Assembly: GCA_041481485.1 (NCBI GenBank)
Contig: JBGPBY010000169.1
Coordinates: 1 to 12,790, forward strand
DNA from: JBGPBY01 sp041481485
GTDB lineage: Bacteria; Acidobacteriota; Terriglobia; 20CM-2-55-15
Direction: 5' to 3'
DNA length: 12,790 bases
Shown: in pieces, positions 1 to 5,154 of the stretch
Position numbering within the stretch: the stretch's first letter is position 1
Layout: every line of letters begins with the position of its first letter
Position numbers and translations under genes: made by a program
Notes under the pieces: generated by a model
What the model saw: only the letters and a program-made list of their open reading frames with translations
Database searches by the model: none
Told to the model about the DNA's origin: nothing

Positions 1-77
1 AGGGGCGGTCTATGACCGCCCACAATTTTGAGGAATGCAATCCTCCAGATTGTGGGCGGTCATAGGCCGCCCCTACA
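1..77. repeat. Nested palindromic intergenic repeat, copy 1
   Basis: Two arms (about 1-26 and 52-77) are reverse complements with one visible mismatch, around a short loop. Each arm is itself palindromic about the core GGCGGTCTATGACCGCC, so the element can fold as one long hairpin or two small ones. A second copy of the same unit lies at 8706-8780 with its arms in the opposite arrangement. The element may begin before the window. It resembles dispersed REP-like elements. No transposase is adjacent. Confidence 0.85.
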
Positions 78-114
78 GTTTTACAAGATTTGTTTTATTT
101 CACTCCCCCGAAAA

Positions 115-798
115 ATGAGAAATTACCGCAAACGCGGTTCAGACTGGATGAGTTATTTTGTCTACCGGAAGGAATGCTGGAAAACGACATGGTTGTTTCG
201 ATTGGGTTTCCTTCTCCTAATCGTCGGCATTGCTTTTCTGACGCGGAATTATTGGACAGTAAAGCTCGGAGAAAGTCTGGCTTGCTCCGCGACCCCGCCA
301 CAGAGTGACGCCCTGCTCCTGGAAAACTTCGATCCCGATTTCATGGTATTTGAACGCGCTCGAGACCTTCTGGCGTCGGGAGTTGCCCGAAGAGTGCTTG
401 TTCCGATTGCTCAGGACAAAACAACGAAGCGGGCTAATCCGGTCGCCATCGGAATCATGAACGTGATGGCATCAAGCGCGCAGCTTCCAACACCCACCGT
501 GATTCCCATTCCTGAAGTCGAACCCATCAGCCTGAATGCTGCCCGGGAAATCCGCTCATTCCTGGTTCGAGAGAAAATCCCGTCCATCACTGTGGTCTCG
601 CCCGGCTTCCGAAGCCGTCGTTCTGAACTGGTTTACCGCACAGTACTGAATCCCGCGGGAATTTCCGTCGGCTGCGTTCCGGTTTTCCGAACCTCTCCAG
701 TGAACTGGACGCAAACCTGGCACGGAATCGAAGACTTACTCGAACAGTTTGTGAAGCTCGCGTATTACCGCCTGTACGTTCTGCCCCGGTTTGGATGA
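115..798 (+). CDS. YdcF/DUF218-like membrane-anchored protein
   Basis: The 227-residue product has a basic N-terminus, one hydrophobic segment at about residues 27-43, and then an extracytoplasmic-looking domain. That domain resembles the DUF218 family (YdcF, SanA, ElyC): an SDALLLE strand at 64-70, a short helix leading to a strand RRVLVPI (92-98), EPISLNAAREIRSFL (136-150), a strand ITVVSP (158-163) followed by a SRRSELVY segment, and a C-terminal helix ending in AYYRLYVLPR. DUF218 proteins are linked to envelope and cell-wall functions, but the reaction is mostly unknown. The reading frame stays open back to a TTG at 28 inside the palindromic repeat, so the real start is probably the ATG at 115 or at 148. 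Neither has a clear Shine-Dalgarno. The gene converges with the hydrolase at 874-1608. Family assignment is moderately sure; function is not. Confidence 0.7.
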   Translation: MRNYRKRGSDWMSYFVYRKECWKTTWLFRLGFLLLIVGIAFLTRNYWTVKLGESLACSATPPQSDALLLENFDPDFMVFERARDLLASGVARRVLVPIAQDKTTKRANPVAIGIMNVMASSAQLPTPTVIPIPEVEPISLNAAREIRSFLVREKIPSITVVSPGFRSRRSELVYRTVLNPAGISVGCVPVFRTSPVNWTQTWHGIEDLLEQFVKLAYYRLYVLPRFG

Positions 799-873
799 AA
801 AAACAAAACACGGATCGCCTGCGGCCAATTGAGCTGTGACCCCGAAGAAGATCCCGTATCGGTTCTCTGGGCT

Positions 874-1608
874 TCACTTTCGAAAGTCCTGAACCGTTCG
901 CCATGAAATGTTCTGCAGAAAGGCGGCCTGCTCGGCGGTGATGCCTACCGGCGCATACGGAATCCCACCTGGATTCCGATTGTAGACTGTTGCGAAGATT
1001 GTGCACGTCGCCAGATATGTGCCGAAAATATTGGGGTGTTCGCGATCGGGTGCGTAGAAGTCCATCGCAGGACGTTGCCGAGACGCTTCCTGCCATGCCA
1101 AACCAACTGGCGCCACATCGACGTTCAGCTCCTTCGCCGCATCTCGATGAGCCTGGGCTATCTCAGCCATCGAAATCCATCCCAGACGGTTGTACGCCCA
1201 TGCCATAAACAGAACAGGGCGCGCATTATTCTTTCGGACCTCACTGACGAACTTTCGTGCGAATTCCCGAAAGTCCGCGACGTTGGTTTCCGGTATGTCC
1301 TCCTGTATCACGACAACGTCTGCCGTGCCTTTGTTGATCGCTTGAACGGGCTCTCGCAAATCCCAAAGACGGTGTAGATACGCACCTCCAAATACGGACT
1401 TGTCAGTCTGGACTTTTATGGGAGGCATTGCTGCGGCCGCAAGCTTTTCGAAGTGGGTATAAATTCCATCCTGGTAATAGGTGAAGCTGTCTCCAATAAA
1501 CAGAACCCGCTGCGGAATGGCGGCTTGAAAGGAAACCGCTGCGGTAACCACGGCCACGGAGAGAAGCGTCGCCAAGATGAAGGCGGCGAATTTTCTGGTT
1601 GGGATCAT
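874..1608 (-). CDS. Secreted SGNH/GDSL-type hydrolase
   Basis: This is a 244-residue protein with a signal peptide (basic MIPTRK, hydrophobic core about 8-24). The SGNH blocks follow. Block I is VLFIGDSFTYY with nucleophile Ser41. Block II is FGGAYLHRLWD (about 73-83). Block III is ADVVVIQED (97-104), with Gln102 where many family members have Asn. Block V is DREHP with Asp188 and His191 as the remaining catalytic residues. Such enzymes cleave ester bonds of lipids, carbohydrates or peptidoglycan; the substrate is not readable here. I chose the ATG at 1608 because it opens directly on the signal peptide. The frame stays open upstream to 1797, but that extension is not protein-like. The start has no strong ribosome binding site. 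The gene sits just outside the left border of the cassette array and points away from it. Confidence 0.82.
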   Translation of the reverse strand: MIPTRKFAAFILATLLSVAVVTAAVSFQAAIPQRVLFIGDSFTYYQDGIYTHFEKLAAAAMPPIKVQTDKSVFGGAYLHRLWDLREPVQAINKGTADVVVIQEDIPETNVADFREFARKFVSEVRKNNARPVLFMAWAYNRLGWISMAEIAQAHRDAAKELNVDVAPVGLAWQEASRQRPAMDFYAPDREHPNIFGTYLATCTIFATVYNRNPGGIPYAPVGITAEQAAFLQNISWRTVQDFRK

Positions 1609-1906
1609 GATGGCCGAAAGTACCACGAATCCATACAGGAACGAATCCGATGGGATATTTCTAACCGCGAGGCAGGGGGAAACCTCCGACAGCCGGGAAT
1701 CGCAAGCCAGCCAGATGTCTCGCCCTTCCGAACTCATTCGCGAAGCGGATGGAATCCGGTCTGCGACACTTGCGCGGTTCACAAACTGTTGGGACACCGT
1801 GACGTTCGAACAAGAATGACCTGCGGACGTTTTGAATAGAGGAACCCCGGGAGTCTGTAGTCCCGCAGGTTGTCACTGATTACGCCGCAGCCTAACCAGT
1901 TATCGC
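1609..1906. other. Gene-free stretch upstream of the hydrolase
   Basis: No convincing gene is present. The only structure I see is an imperfect inverted repeat with arms ACCTGCGGA (1819-1827) and TCCCGCAGGT (1861-1870). At 1890-1896 lies GCCTAAC, which fits the attC R'' consensus RYYYAAC, shortly before the core site at 1907. The hydrolase promoter should lie here but I cannot pick it out. Confidence 0.5.
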
Positions 1907-1913
1907 GTTATGC
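1890..1913 (+). other. Left border core site of the cassette array (collapsed attC or insertion site)
   Basis: GTTATGC at 1907-1913 is identical to the R' core at 2637-2643 and pairs, with one mismatch, with the R'' GCGTAAC at 2544 that closes cassette 1. GCCTAAC at 1890-1896 could be an R'' left after loss of the attC stem. Alternatively, 1907 may be a secondary insertion site. No full attC stem surrounds it. Confidence 0.45.
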
Positions 1914-2109
1914 AGAGTTCCTATCCTGTCTAATTCCGGATGATTTTGACTCAAATGCCGAATAAGATGTCATCTTTTCAGCGATTTGTTCATGACGATC
2001 TGTGGACCAGAACGGAAATAGACAGCTACGCGAGTGTCGCTTTCCCATTTCGTCCCGCAGGTCCATCAGGAAGGCGGACAGTGATTGACTATATAACGAG
2101 GGGAATTAA
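1914..2109 (+). other. Non-coding 5' part of cassette 1
   Basis: No gene is recognised. A TTGACT (about 1945-1950) and an ATATAA (2091-2096) are present, but neither has a partner hexamer at 16-18 bases, so no promoter is called. The segment ends in the ribosome binding site of the lipoprotein gene. Confidence 0.45.
2098..2104 (+). promoter_or_regulatory. Shine-Dalgarno of the lipoprotein gene
   Basis: GAGGGGA lies five bases before the ATG at 2110. It is the only clear Shine-Dalgarno among the cassette genes and supports that start. Confidence 0.7.
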
Positions 2110-2460
2110 ATGGAACCATCAACGCGGCAATGGCACAAGTCTAGCCCAGCTCTGATGCTGGCCGCCCTGCTGATGTCTGGTTGTGGAATGCGGACTCTCG
2201 AGGGAACGGTCGTTGGGGCAAACGATAACCCGATTTCTGAGTGTGCCGTCACTCTTGAGGTTGGCACCAACGGCGGTCTACAGCAGGCACGGACGACAGG
2301 CGATAGCGGAAAGTTTTCTTTCGGGAATGTCGCCACAATGGGCGGGTGCGCGATTCGATTCGAGAAGCCTGCGTACGAAAGCCAGAAAGTCGAATGTCCT
2401 TCCGACGGCAAGCCGTTGCACGTAGTGTTGCAAGTTCACACAGGTGTCAATGGTGAGTAG
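2110..2460 (+). CDS. Lipoprotein with carboxypeptidase regulatory-like domain
   Basis: The 116-residue protein has a signal peptide ending in a lipobox-like LMSGC, with Cys25 as the predicted lipidated residue. Residues about 29-110 read as one carboxypeptidase regulatory-like (CarboxypepD_reg, Ig-like) domain: LEGTVVGANDNPISECAVTL, then a GDSGKFSFGNV turn and strand, then a strand ending in KPLHVVLQV. This fold is common in surface and periplasmic proteins of environmental bacteria, where it binds or spaces and does not catalyse. Cys42, Cys79 and Cys95 could form a disulfide. The protein is the only gene of cassette 1, with its attC starting 83 bases after the stop. Its physiological role is unknown. 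Confidence 0.75.
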   Translation: MEPSTRQWHKSSPALMLAALLMSGCGMRTLEGTVVGANDNPISECAVTLEVGTNGGLQQARTTGDSGKFSFGNVATMGGCAIRFEKPAYESQKVECPSDGKPLHVVLQVHTGVNGE

Positions 2461-2543
2461 CTGAGTGTTGGACCAATGAGTGAGAATGTTTGAGCGCGTT
2501 CAATCTCTGCAGCCTCTAGCCCTGTGGATTCAAAAAGAGGGCC

Positions 2544-2643
2544 GCGTAACAAAACGTTGCAGCCGCCAATCCGCGCGTGAGGGTGATTCATATTCGCAGC
2601 AGTACGTCCGCGCGGCTTGCGGCTGAACGTTGAGCCGTTATGC
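2544..2643 (+). other. attC recombination site closing cassette 1
   Basis: R'' is GCGTAAC (2544-2550) and R' is GTTATGC (2637-2643). L'' GTTGCAGCCGC (2556-2566) pairs with L' GCGGCTGAAC (2619-2628), leaving one extra G unpaired at 2559. That matches the extrahelical base that sets strand choice by the integrase. An inner stem CCGCGCG (2571-2577) pairs with CGCGCGG (2609-2615), and about 31 bases form the variable terminal loop. Total length of about 100 bases is in the normal attC range. Confidence 0.85.
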
Positions 2644-2681
2644 CGATGGAAACACGATTCCCATTGCTGTAAATTCCAAAG

Positions 2682-2963
2682 ATGGCGCTCGAATTCGAAT
2701 GGGATCCGTTGAAGGCCGAGAGCAACCTGAAGGTGCACGGAGTTTCCTTCGACGAAGCGACGACGGTATTCCGCGATACGCTTTCAATTACCATCGCCGA
2801 TCCGGATCATTCCAAGTCTGAAAACCGTTTTATCGATATCGGCTTGTCCCATCGTGGACAATTGCTCGTGGTATCGTACACGGAGCGAAAAGATCGAATT
2901 CGAATCATTAGCGCTCGGCCTGCGAATCGCGCCGAACGGAAAAGCTATGAAGAAACAGACTAA
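2682..2963 (+). CDS. brnT: BrnT-family ribonuclease toxin
   Basis: The 93-residue product matches the BrnT toxin (RelE-like fold mRNase) across its length. The N-terminal signature is FEWDPLKAESNLKVHGVSFDEA (about 5-26), with the TVFRDT strand next. The C-terminal signature is RIRIISARPANRAERKSYE. BrnT cleaves cellular RNA and is normally neutralised by a co-transcribed RHH antitoxin. The antitoxin gene overlaps this one by 17 bases, the usual toxin-first order for BrnT systems. The length is as usual and the reading frame is intact, so the toxin is probably functional. No Shine-Dalgarno precedes the ATG, which lies about 40 bases after the cassette's left core site. That suggests weak translation or reliance on read-through. 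Confidence 0.85.
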   Translation: MALEFEWDPLKAESNLKVHGVSFDEATTVFRDTLSITIADPDHSKSENRFIDIGLSHRGQLLVVSYTERKDRIRIISARPANRAERKSYEETD

Positions 2964-3189
2964 ACGGAAACCACCTGCAGACAAGCACACCATGAGAGCG
3001 GAATATGATTTCAGCAAGGGTGTGCGTGGAAAGCACTCTGCAAAATACGCCGAAGGGACCAATGTCGTTGTTCTAGAGCCAGACGTGGCGCAGGAGTTTA
3101 AAACCACGGAGCACGTCAACGAAACCTTGCGAGCGGTTTCCAGGATGCTTCAACAGCAGCGAAAGCGCACGGGCCGCAGGACGGCATAA
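2947..3189 (+). CDS. RHH-like antitoxin partner of BrnT
   Basis: The 80-residue basic protein has a disordered Lys/Arg-rich start, a segment MRAEYDFSKGVRGKHSAKY (16-34), then GTNVVVLEPDVAQEF followed by VNETLRAVSRML. The latter resembles the strand-helix-helix layout of BrnA/CopG-type ribbon-helix-helix antitoxins (compare the DPDV...F...VN..LR pattern). It is not a classical BrnA by its N-terminus. The ATG at 2947 overlaps the toxin gene by 17 bases, implying translational coupling. An internal ATG at 2992 is an alternative start. The stop codon lies inside the R'' of the following attC, showing how tightly the cassette is packed. The antitoxin role is inferred mainly from position and size. 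Confidence 0.72.
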   Translation: MKKQTKRKPPADKHTMRAEYDFSKGVRGKHSAKYAEGTNVVVLEPDVAQEFKTTEHVNETLRAVSRMLQQQRKRTGRRTA

Positions 3190-3281
3190 CACGACAATCA
3201 GCCGCCAAACGGCGCTTATACGTATCGCATCGTGGGAGACGGTGCTGGCGCCGTTTGCGGCTGATTGTCAGACCGTTAGCC
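3184..3281 (+). other. attC recombination site closing cassette 2
   Basis: R'' is GCATAAC (3184-3190), the exact complement of the GTTATGC that opens this cassette at 2637. R' is GTTAGCC (3275-3281). A long stem pairs 3193-3215 with 3248-3269: 22 base pairs with a single extra C at 3205/3206, an extrahelical base. The terminal loop is 3216-3247. Confidence 0.85.
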
Positions 3282-3301
3282 GGACACAGGCATCGGTAAT
3301 T

Positions 3302-3840
3302 ATGAATTTCGAAGTTCTCCCAGGTCTTCCTGCGGTTGGTCCATATCCCGACCAATTTGCGCCGGAGGGGCGGCCAACACATTCAGAGGGATTCGTCGTC
3401 CGGTTCATTCCGGAACTTGGCGATTCCTGGGTCGGAAACTTTCAGCGGTGTCTTTCGAGTTTCGATGAAGTTGTTCCTCATCCAAACGAAATGGACCTTC
3501 TCGTGATTGCGGGCGGACAGGCTTATGTGATCGATCCAATTTCTAGAAAAAGGAAGAATGTGTTCGGCGGAGCGATCGTAGGTGCATACAAAATTACCGA
3601 ACGAAGATTGGTGATACTAAATCATCAAACATTGCGTTTGAAGCAATCGGAGTCGCCGGTCGCGCTTGGGAGTCGCCACGGCTTTCCTGGGACGGATTCA
3701 AAGAGGTGTTGGTCGATTCTGAGAAAATCCGAGGTCTTGCTTCGAGATATGATGACACTTGGCACAAATTTGAAATCGATATTGCAACCGGACGCTCCTT
3801 GGGCGGTGCAATATCGCAGACCGATGATCGCGTTGTCTGA
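3302..3840 (+). pseudogene. Unknown cassette protein, frameshifted near 3635
   Basis: Reading starts at ATG 3302 (MNFEVLPGLPAVGPYPDQFA) and is protein-like up to AYKITERRLVILNHQT, then degenerates. In the +2 frame from about 3634 the sequence becomes protein-like again: FEAIGVAGRAWESPRLSWDG, then a stretch ending in DTWHKFEIDIATGRSLGGA, with a stop at 3838-3840. That is 22 bases before the attC R'', as cassette compactness predicts. One missing base around 3631-3638 would join both halves into a protein of about 178 residues. The uncorrected frame runs on to 3925, through the attC remnant, which is unlikely to be real. Family and function are not recognised. The break could be a true mutation or an assembly error. 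Confidence 0.72.
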
Positions 3841-3861
3841 TTCAAGTGTCACTCGAAGGCC

Positions 3862-3890
3862 GGCTAACAAGCCGCTGGGCGGACTCCCGA
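3862..3890 (+). other. Left half of an attC site (remnant)
   Basis: GGCTAAC (3862-3868) is the exact complement of the GTTAGCC that opens cassette 3 at 3275. It is followed by AAGCCGCTGGGCGG, which looks like the L'' side of an attC. No matching L' or GTT core appears before the antitoxin gene at 3922, so the right half seems lost by deletion. Confidence 0.65.
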
Positions 3891-3921
3891 ATCCCCGGCA
3901 TCTAGAGGCACAATTTCCGTC

Positions 3922-4143
3922 ATGAGTATCAAAGAGGTTGAAGCAGCCGCACTCAAACTCATTCCCAAGGATCGAGCCCGTTTGGCAGGAAGGCTACTGG
4001 AAAGTCTTGAGAATTTGTCGGAGGAAGAAAATGAAATTCTCTGGACTCAAGAAGCGGAGCGACGGGATGGGGCGTGGAATTCGGCAGATAATGCCCGAAC
4101 TGCAAAGAGAGTGCTTCGCAGCGCACGTGCAAAAATCCGGTAA
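3922..4143 (+). CDS. Addiction-module antitoxin (Unstab_antitox/TIGR02574 type)
   Basis: The 73-residue protein begins SIKEVEAAALKLIPKDRARL, then AGRLLESLE, and ends in a Lys/Arg-rich tail. This is the usual look of the putative addiction-module component family that pairs with ParE/RelE toxins. The N-terminal helices dimerise and the acidic middle wraps the toxin. Its TAA stop is immediately followed by the ATG of the toxin gene, with no gap, so the two are coupled. The ATG at 3922 has only a distant AGAGG (3904-3908). Because the partner toxin is truncated, this antitoxin may be an orphan. Confidence 0.8.
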   Translation: MSIKEVEAAALKLIPKDRARLAGRLLESLENLSEEENEILWTQEAERRDGAWNSADNARTAKRVLRSARAKIR

Positions 4144-4368
4144 ATGACGCGAGTCTCCTTTCATAGGCTTGCTGAGCGTGAATTGAACGACGCGGTGCTG
4201 TACTACGAACGCGAGAGTCCGGGACTCGGCGTCATTTTTCTCGATGAGATCGAACGATTTATAGAGGCCATTGCCAAAAATCCGAGTGGGGGTATTAAGG
4301 TTCGTGGTCAGGTTCGGCGTCGCATCCTTCGCAGATTCCCTTATGAGATCGGCCGAAGAGTGGCATAG
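4144..4368 (+). pseudogene. ParE/RelE-family toxin, C-terminally truncated
   Basis: Residues 1-67 match a ParE-type toxin: VSFHRLAERELNDAVLYYE helix, PGLGVIFLDEIERFIEAI helix, NPSGGIKVRGQVRRRILRRFPY. Family members normally go on after the FPY motif for some 25 more residues, with two strands and a conserved basic patch, for a total near 95-100. Here the frame ends after FPYEIGRRVA at residue 74. The missing end contains residues that ParE toxins need, so the toxin is probably inactive. The cut point coincides with the start codon of the PhyH gene (4343), which indicates a deletion or illegitimate join that also removed the attC expected between the two cassettes. Confidence 0.78.
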
Positions 4369-5086
4369 CTTCATATCAGCCCAATCTCATCTGCCTCCAG
4401 GTTTCGTCCGGCAACTGCATGAGGTTGGTTTCGTGGTCATGTCTGGACCCATCAACCAGGGCCGCTGCGAATTGCTATCTGAGGCTTATGATCACGCCGT
4501 AGCGACGGCCGATGCTAACGACGTGAGGATTTCGTCTTCGACTCGCGTCGACGACTTTGTCAATCGAGGGCCGGAGTTCGACGCAATGTACGTCTATGGG
4601 CCGCTGCTGGCTGCATGTTGCGAGATCATCGGCGGACCTTTCAAACTCAGCGGTATGCGCGCCAGGACGCTCGATCCGGGCGCACCGGTTGAGGGGCTTC
4701 ATGTGGATGTCAAACATCAAGCCGATGGATGGCCGTTGGTGGGCTTCATCATAATGGTTGACTCGTTTGATGCCGATAACGGCGCCACGCGTTTCGTTCC
4801 GGGGACGCATTTGCAGCAGCACGAGCCCGTCGAAGTGATGAAAGACTTGACTGATGACCACGAGGAGCAAGTTCTAGCGTGTGGTCCGGCGGGATCAATC
4901 ATCATTTTCAATGCTTCAGTGTGGCACAGCCATACTGCAAACCGGTCCATTAGGCGTCGGCGTTCTGTACAGGGTCACTTTGTCCCACGAAAGGCTCGAT
5001 CGGCGACGGACCATGCGGCGCGCATGCGTCCCGAGACTTTTCAACGCATCGGGGAACTCGCGAAGTATGTCCTGGATGTCGTCTAA
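4343..5086 (+). CDS. PhyH-family Fe(II)/2-oxoglutarate-dependent dioxygenase
   Basis: The 247-residue product has the phytanoyl-CoA dioxygenase fold. The N-terminal helix contains FVRQLHEVGFVVMSGPI. The iron ligands are His120 and Asp122 (LHVDV) and the distal His195 (SVWHSHTAN, with the H-x4-N spacing of the family). A basic RRRRS segment (204-208) is placed to hold 2-oxoglutarate. DNGATRFVPGTHL (145-157) is the typical strand-loop between them. Such enzymes hydroxylate small organic molecules. The substrate is unknown, and the family includes many natural-product and integron-borne members. The ATG lies inside the truncated toxin gene, 26 bases before its stop, with no Shine-Dalgarno. The original upstream region may have been lost, so expression is doubtful. 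The stop codon overlaps an attC R''. Confidence 0.85.
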   Translation: MRSAEEWHSFISAQSHLPPGFVRQLHEVGFVVMSGPINQGRCELLSEAYDHAVATADANDVRISSSTRVDDFVNRGPEFDAMYVYGPLLAACCEIIGGPFKLSGMRARTLDPGAPVEGLHVDVKHQADGWPLVGFIIMVDSFDADNGATRFVPGTHLQQHEPVEVMKDLTDDHEEQVLACGPAGSIIIFNASVWHSHTANRSIRRRRSVQGHFVPRKARSATDHAARMRPETFQRIGELAKYVLDVV

Positions 5087-5105
5087 CCCTGCGCTGCAAC
5101 CGACG
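5081..5105 (+). other. Left half of an attC site, right border of the array
   Basis: GTCTAAC (5081-5087) fits RYYYAAC exactly and overlaps the PhyH stop. CCTGCGCTGCAACCGACG follows, a typical R''-L'' sequence. No pairing right arm is recognisable. GTTACGC at 5120-5126 is the only candidate core and does not form a good stem. The array is therefore truncated here. Confidence 0.62.
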
Positions 5106-5154
5106 AGCCACGCGTATGGGTTACGCTAATGCGTTTGCAAAACACCCGCCCCAG

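Larger units (their letters stand above)
1907..5105 (+). mobile_element. Integron gene-cassette cluster without integrase (CALIN)
   Basis: Five short, same-strand cassette-like units are separated by complete or partial attC sites. Cassette 1 runs from GTTATGC (1907) to GTTATGC (2637), cassette 2 from there to GTTAGCC (3275), and cassette 3 from there to GGCTAAC (3862). After that come a toxin-antitoxin pair and a PhyH dioxygenase whose intervening attC sites are damaged or missing. The last recognisable trace is the left half of an attC at 5081. Gene content (two toxin-antitoxin modules, a PhyH protein, unknown proteins) is typical of sedentary integron cassettes. No intI gene or attI is visible in the window, so the cluster may be an insertion at a secondary site or the distal part of a longer array. 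Within it, the unknown gene (about 3300-3840) looks more AT-rich than the minus-strand operon to the right. Confidence 0.75.

Noticed and set aside
799..873. Terminator between the two convergent genes
   Set aside because: I see no hairpin followed by a T-run in either direction.
587..1096. Minus-strand frame across the end of the DUF218-like gene and the hydrolase
   Set aside because: It is Arg/Ser-rich with no domain, and overlaps two better-supported genes.
1819..1870. Inverted repeat ACCTGCGGA/TCCCGCAGGT as a further attC
   Set aside because: It has one extra base like an attC, but no R''/R' heptamers stand at proper distances. It could be chance or a regulatory hairpin.
2085..2096. TTGACT next to ATATAA as a promoter for the lipoprotein gene
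   Set aside because: The two hexamers touch each other. No -35 element sits 16-18 bases before the -10-like sequence.
3841..3925. 3' extension of the unknown cassette gene to 3925
   Set aside because: It runs through the attC remnant in the wrong frame after the frameshift. The alternative frame is protein-like and stops at 3840.
5120..5126. GTTACGC as the R' of the last attC
   Set aside because: The sequence between it and GTCTAAC at 5081 forms no convincing L''/L' stem, and the heptamer does not complement GTCTAAC.
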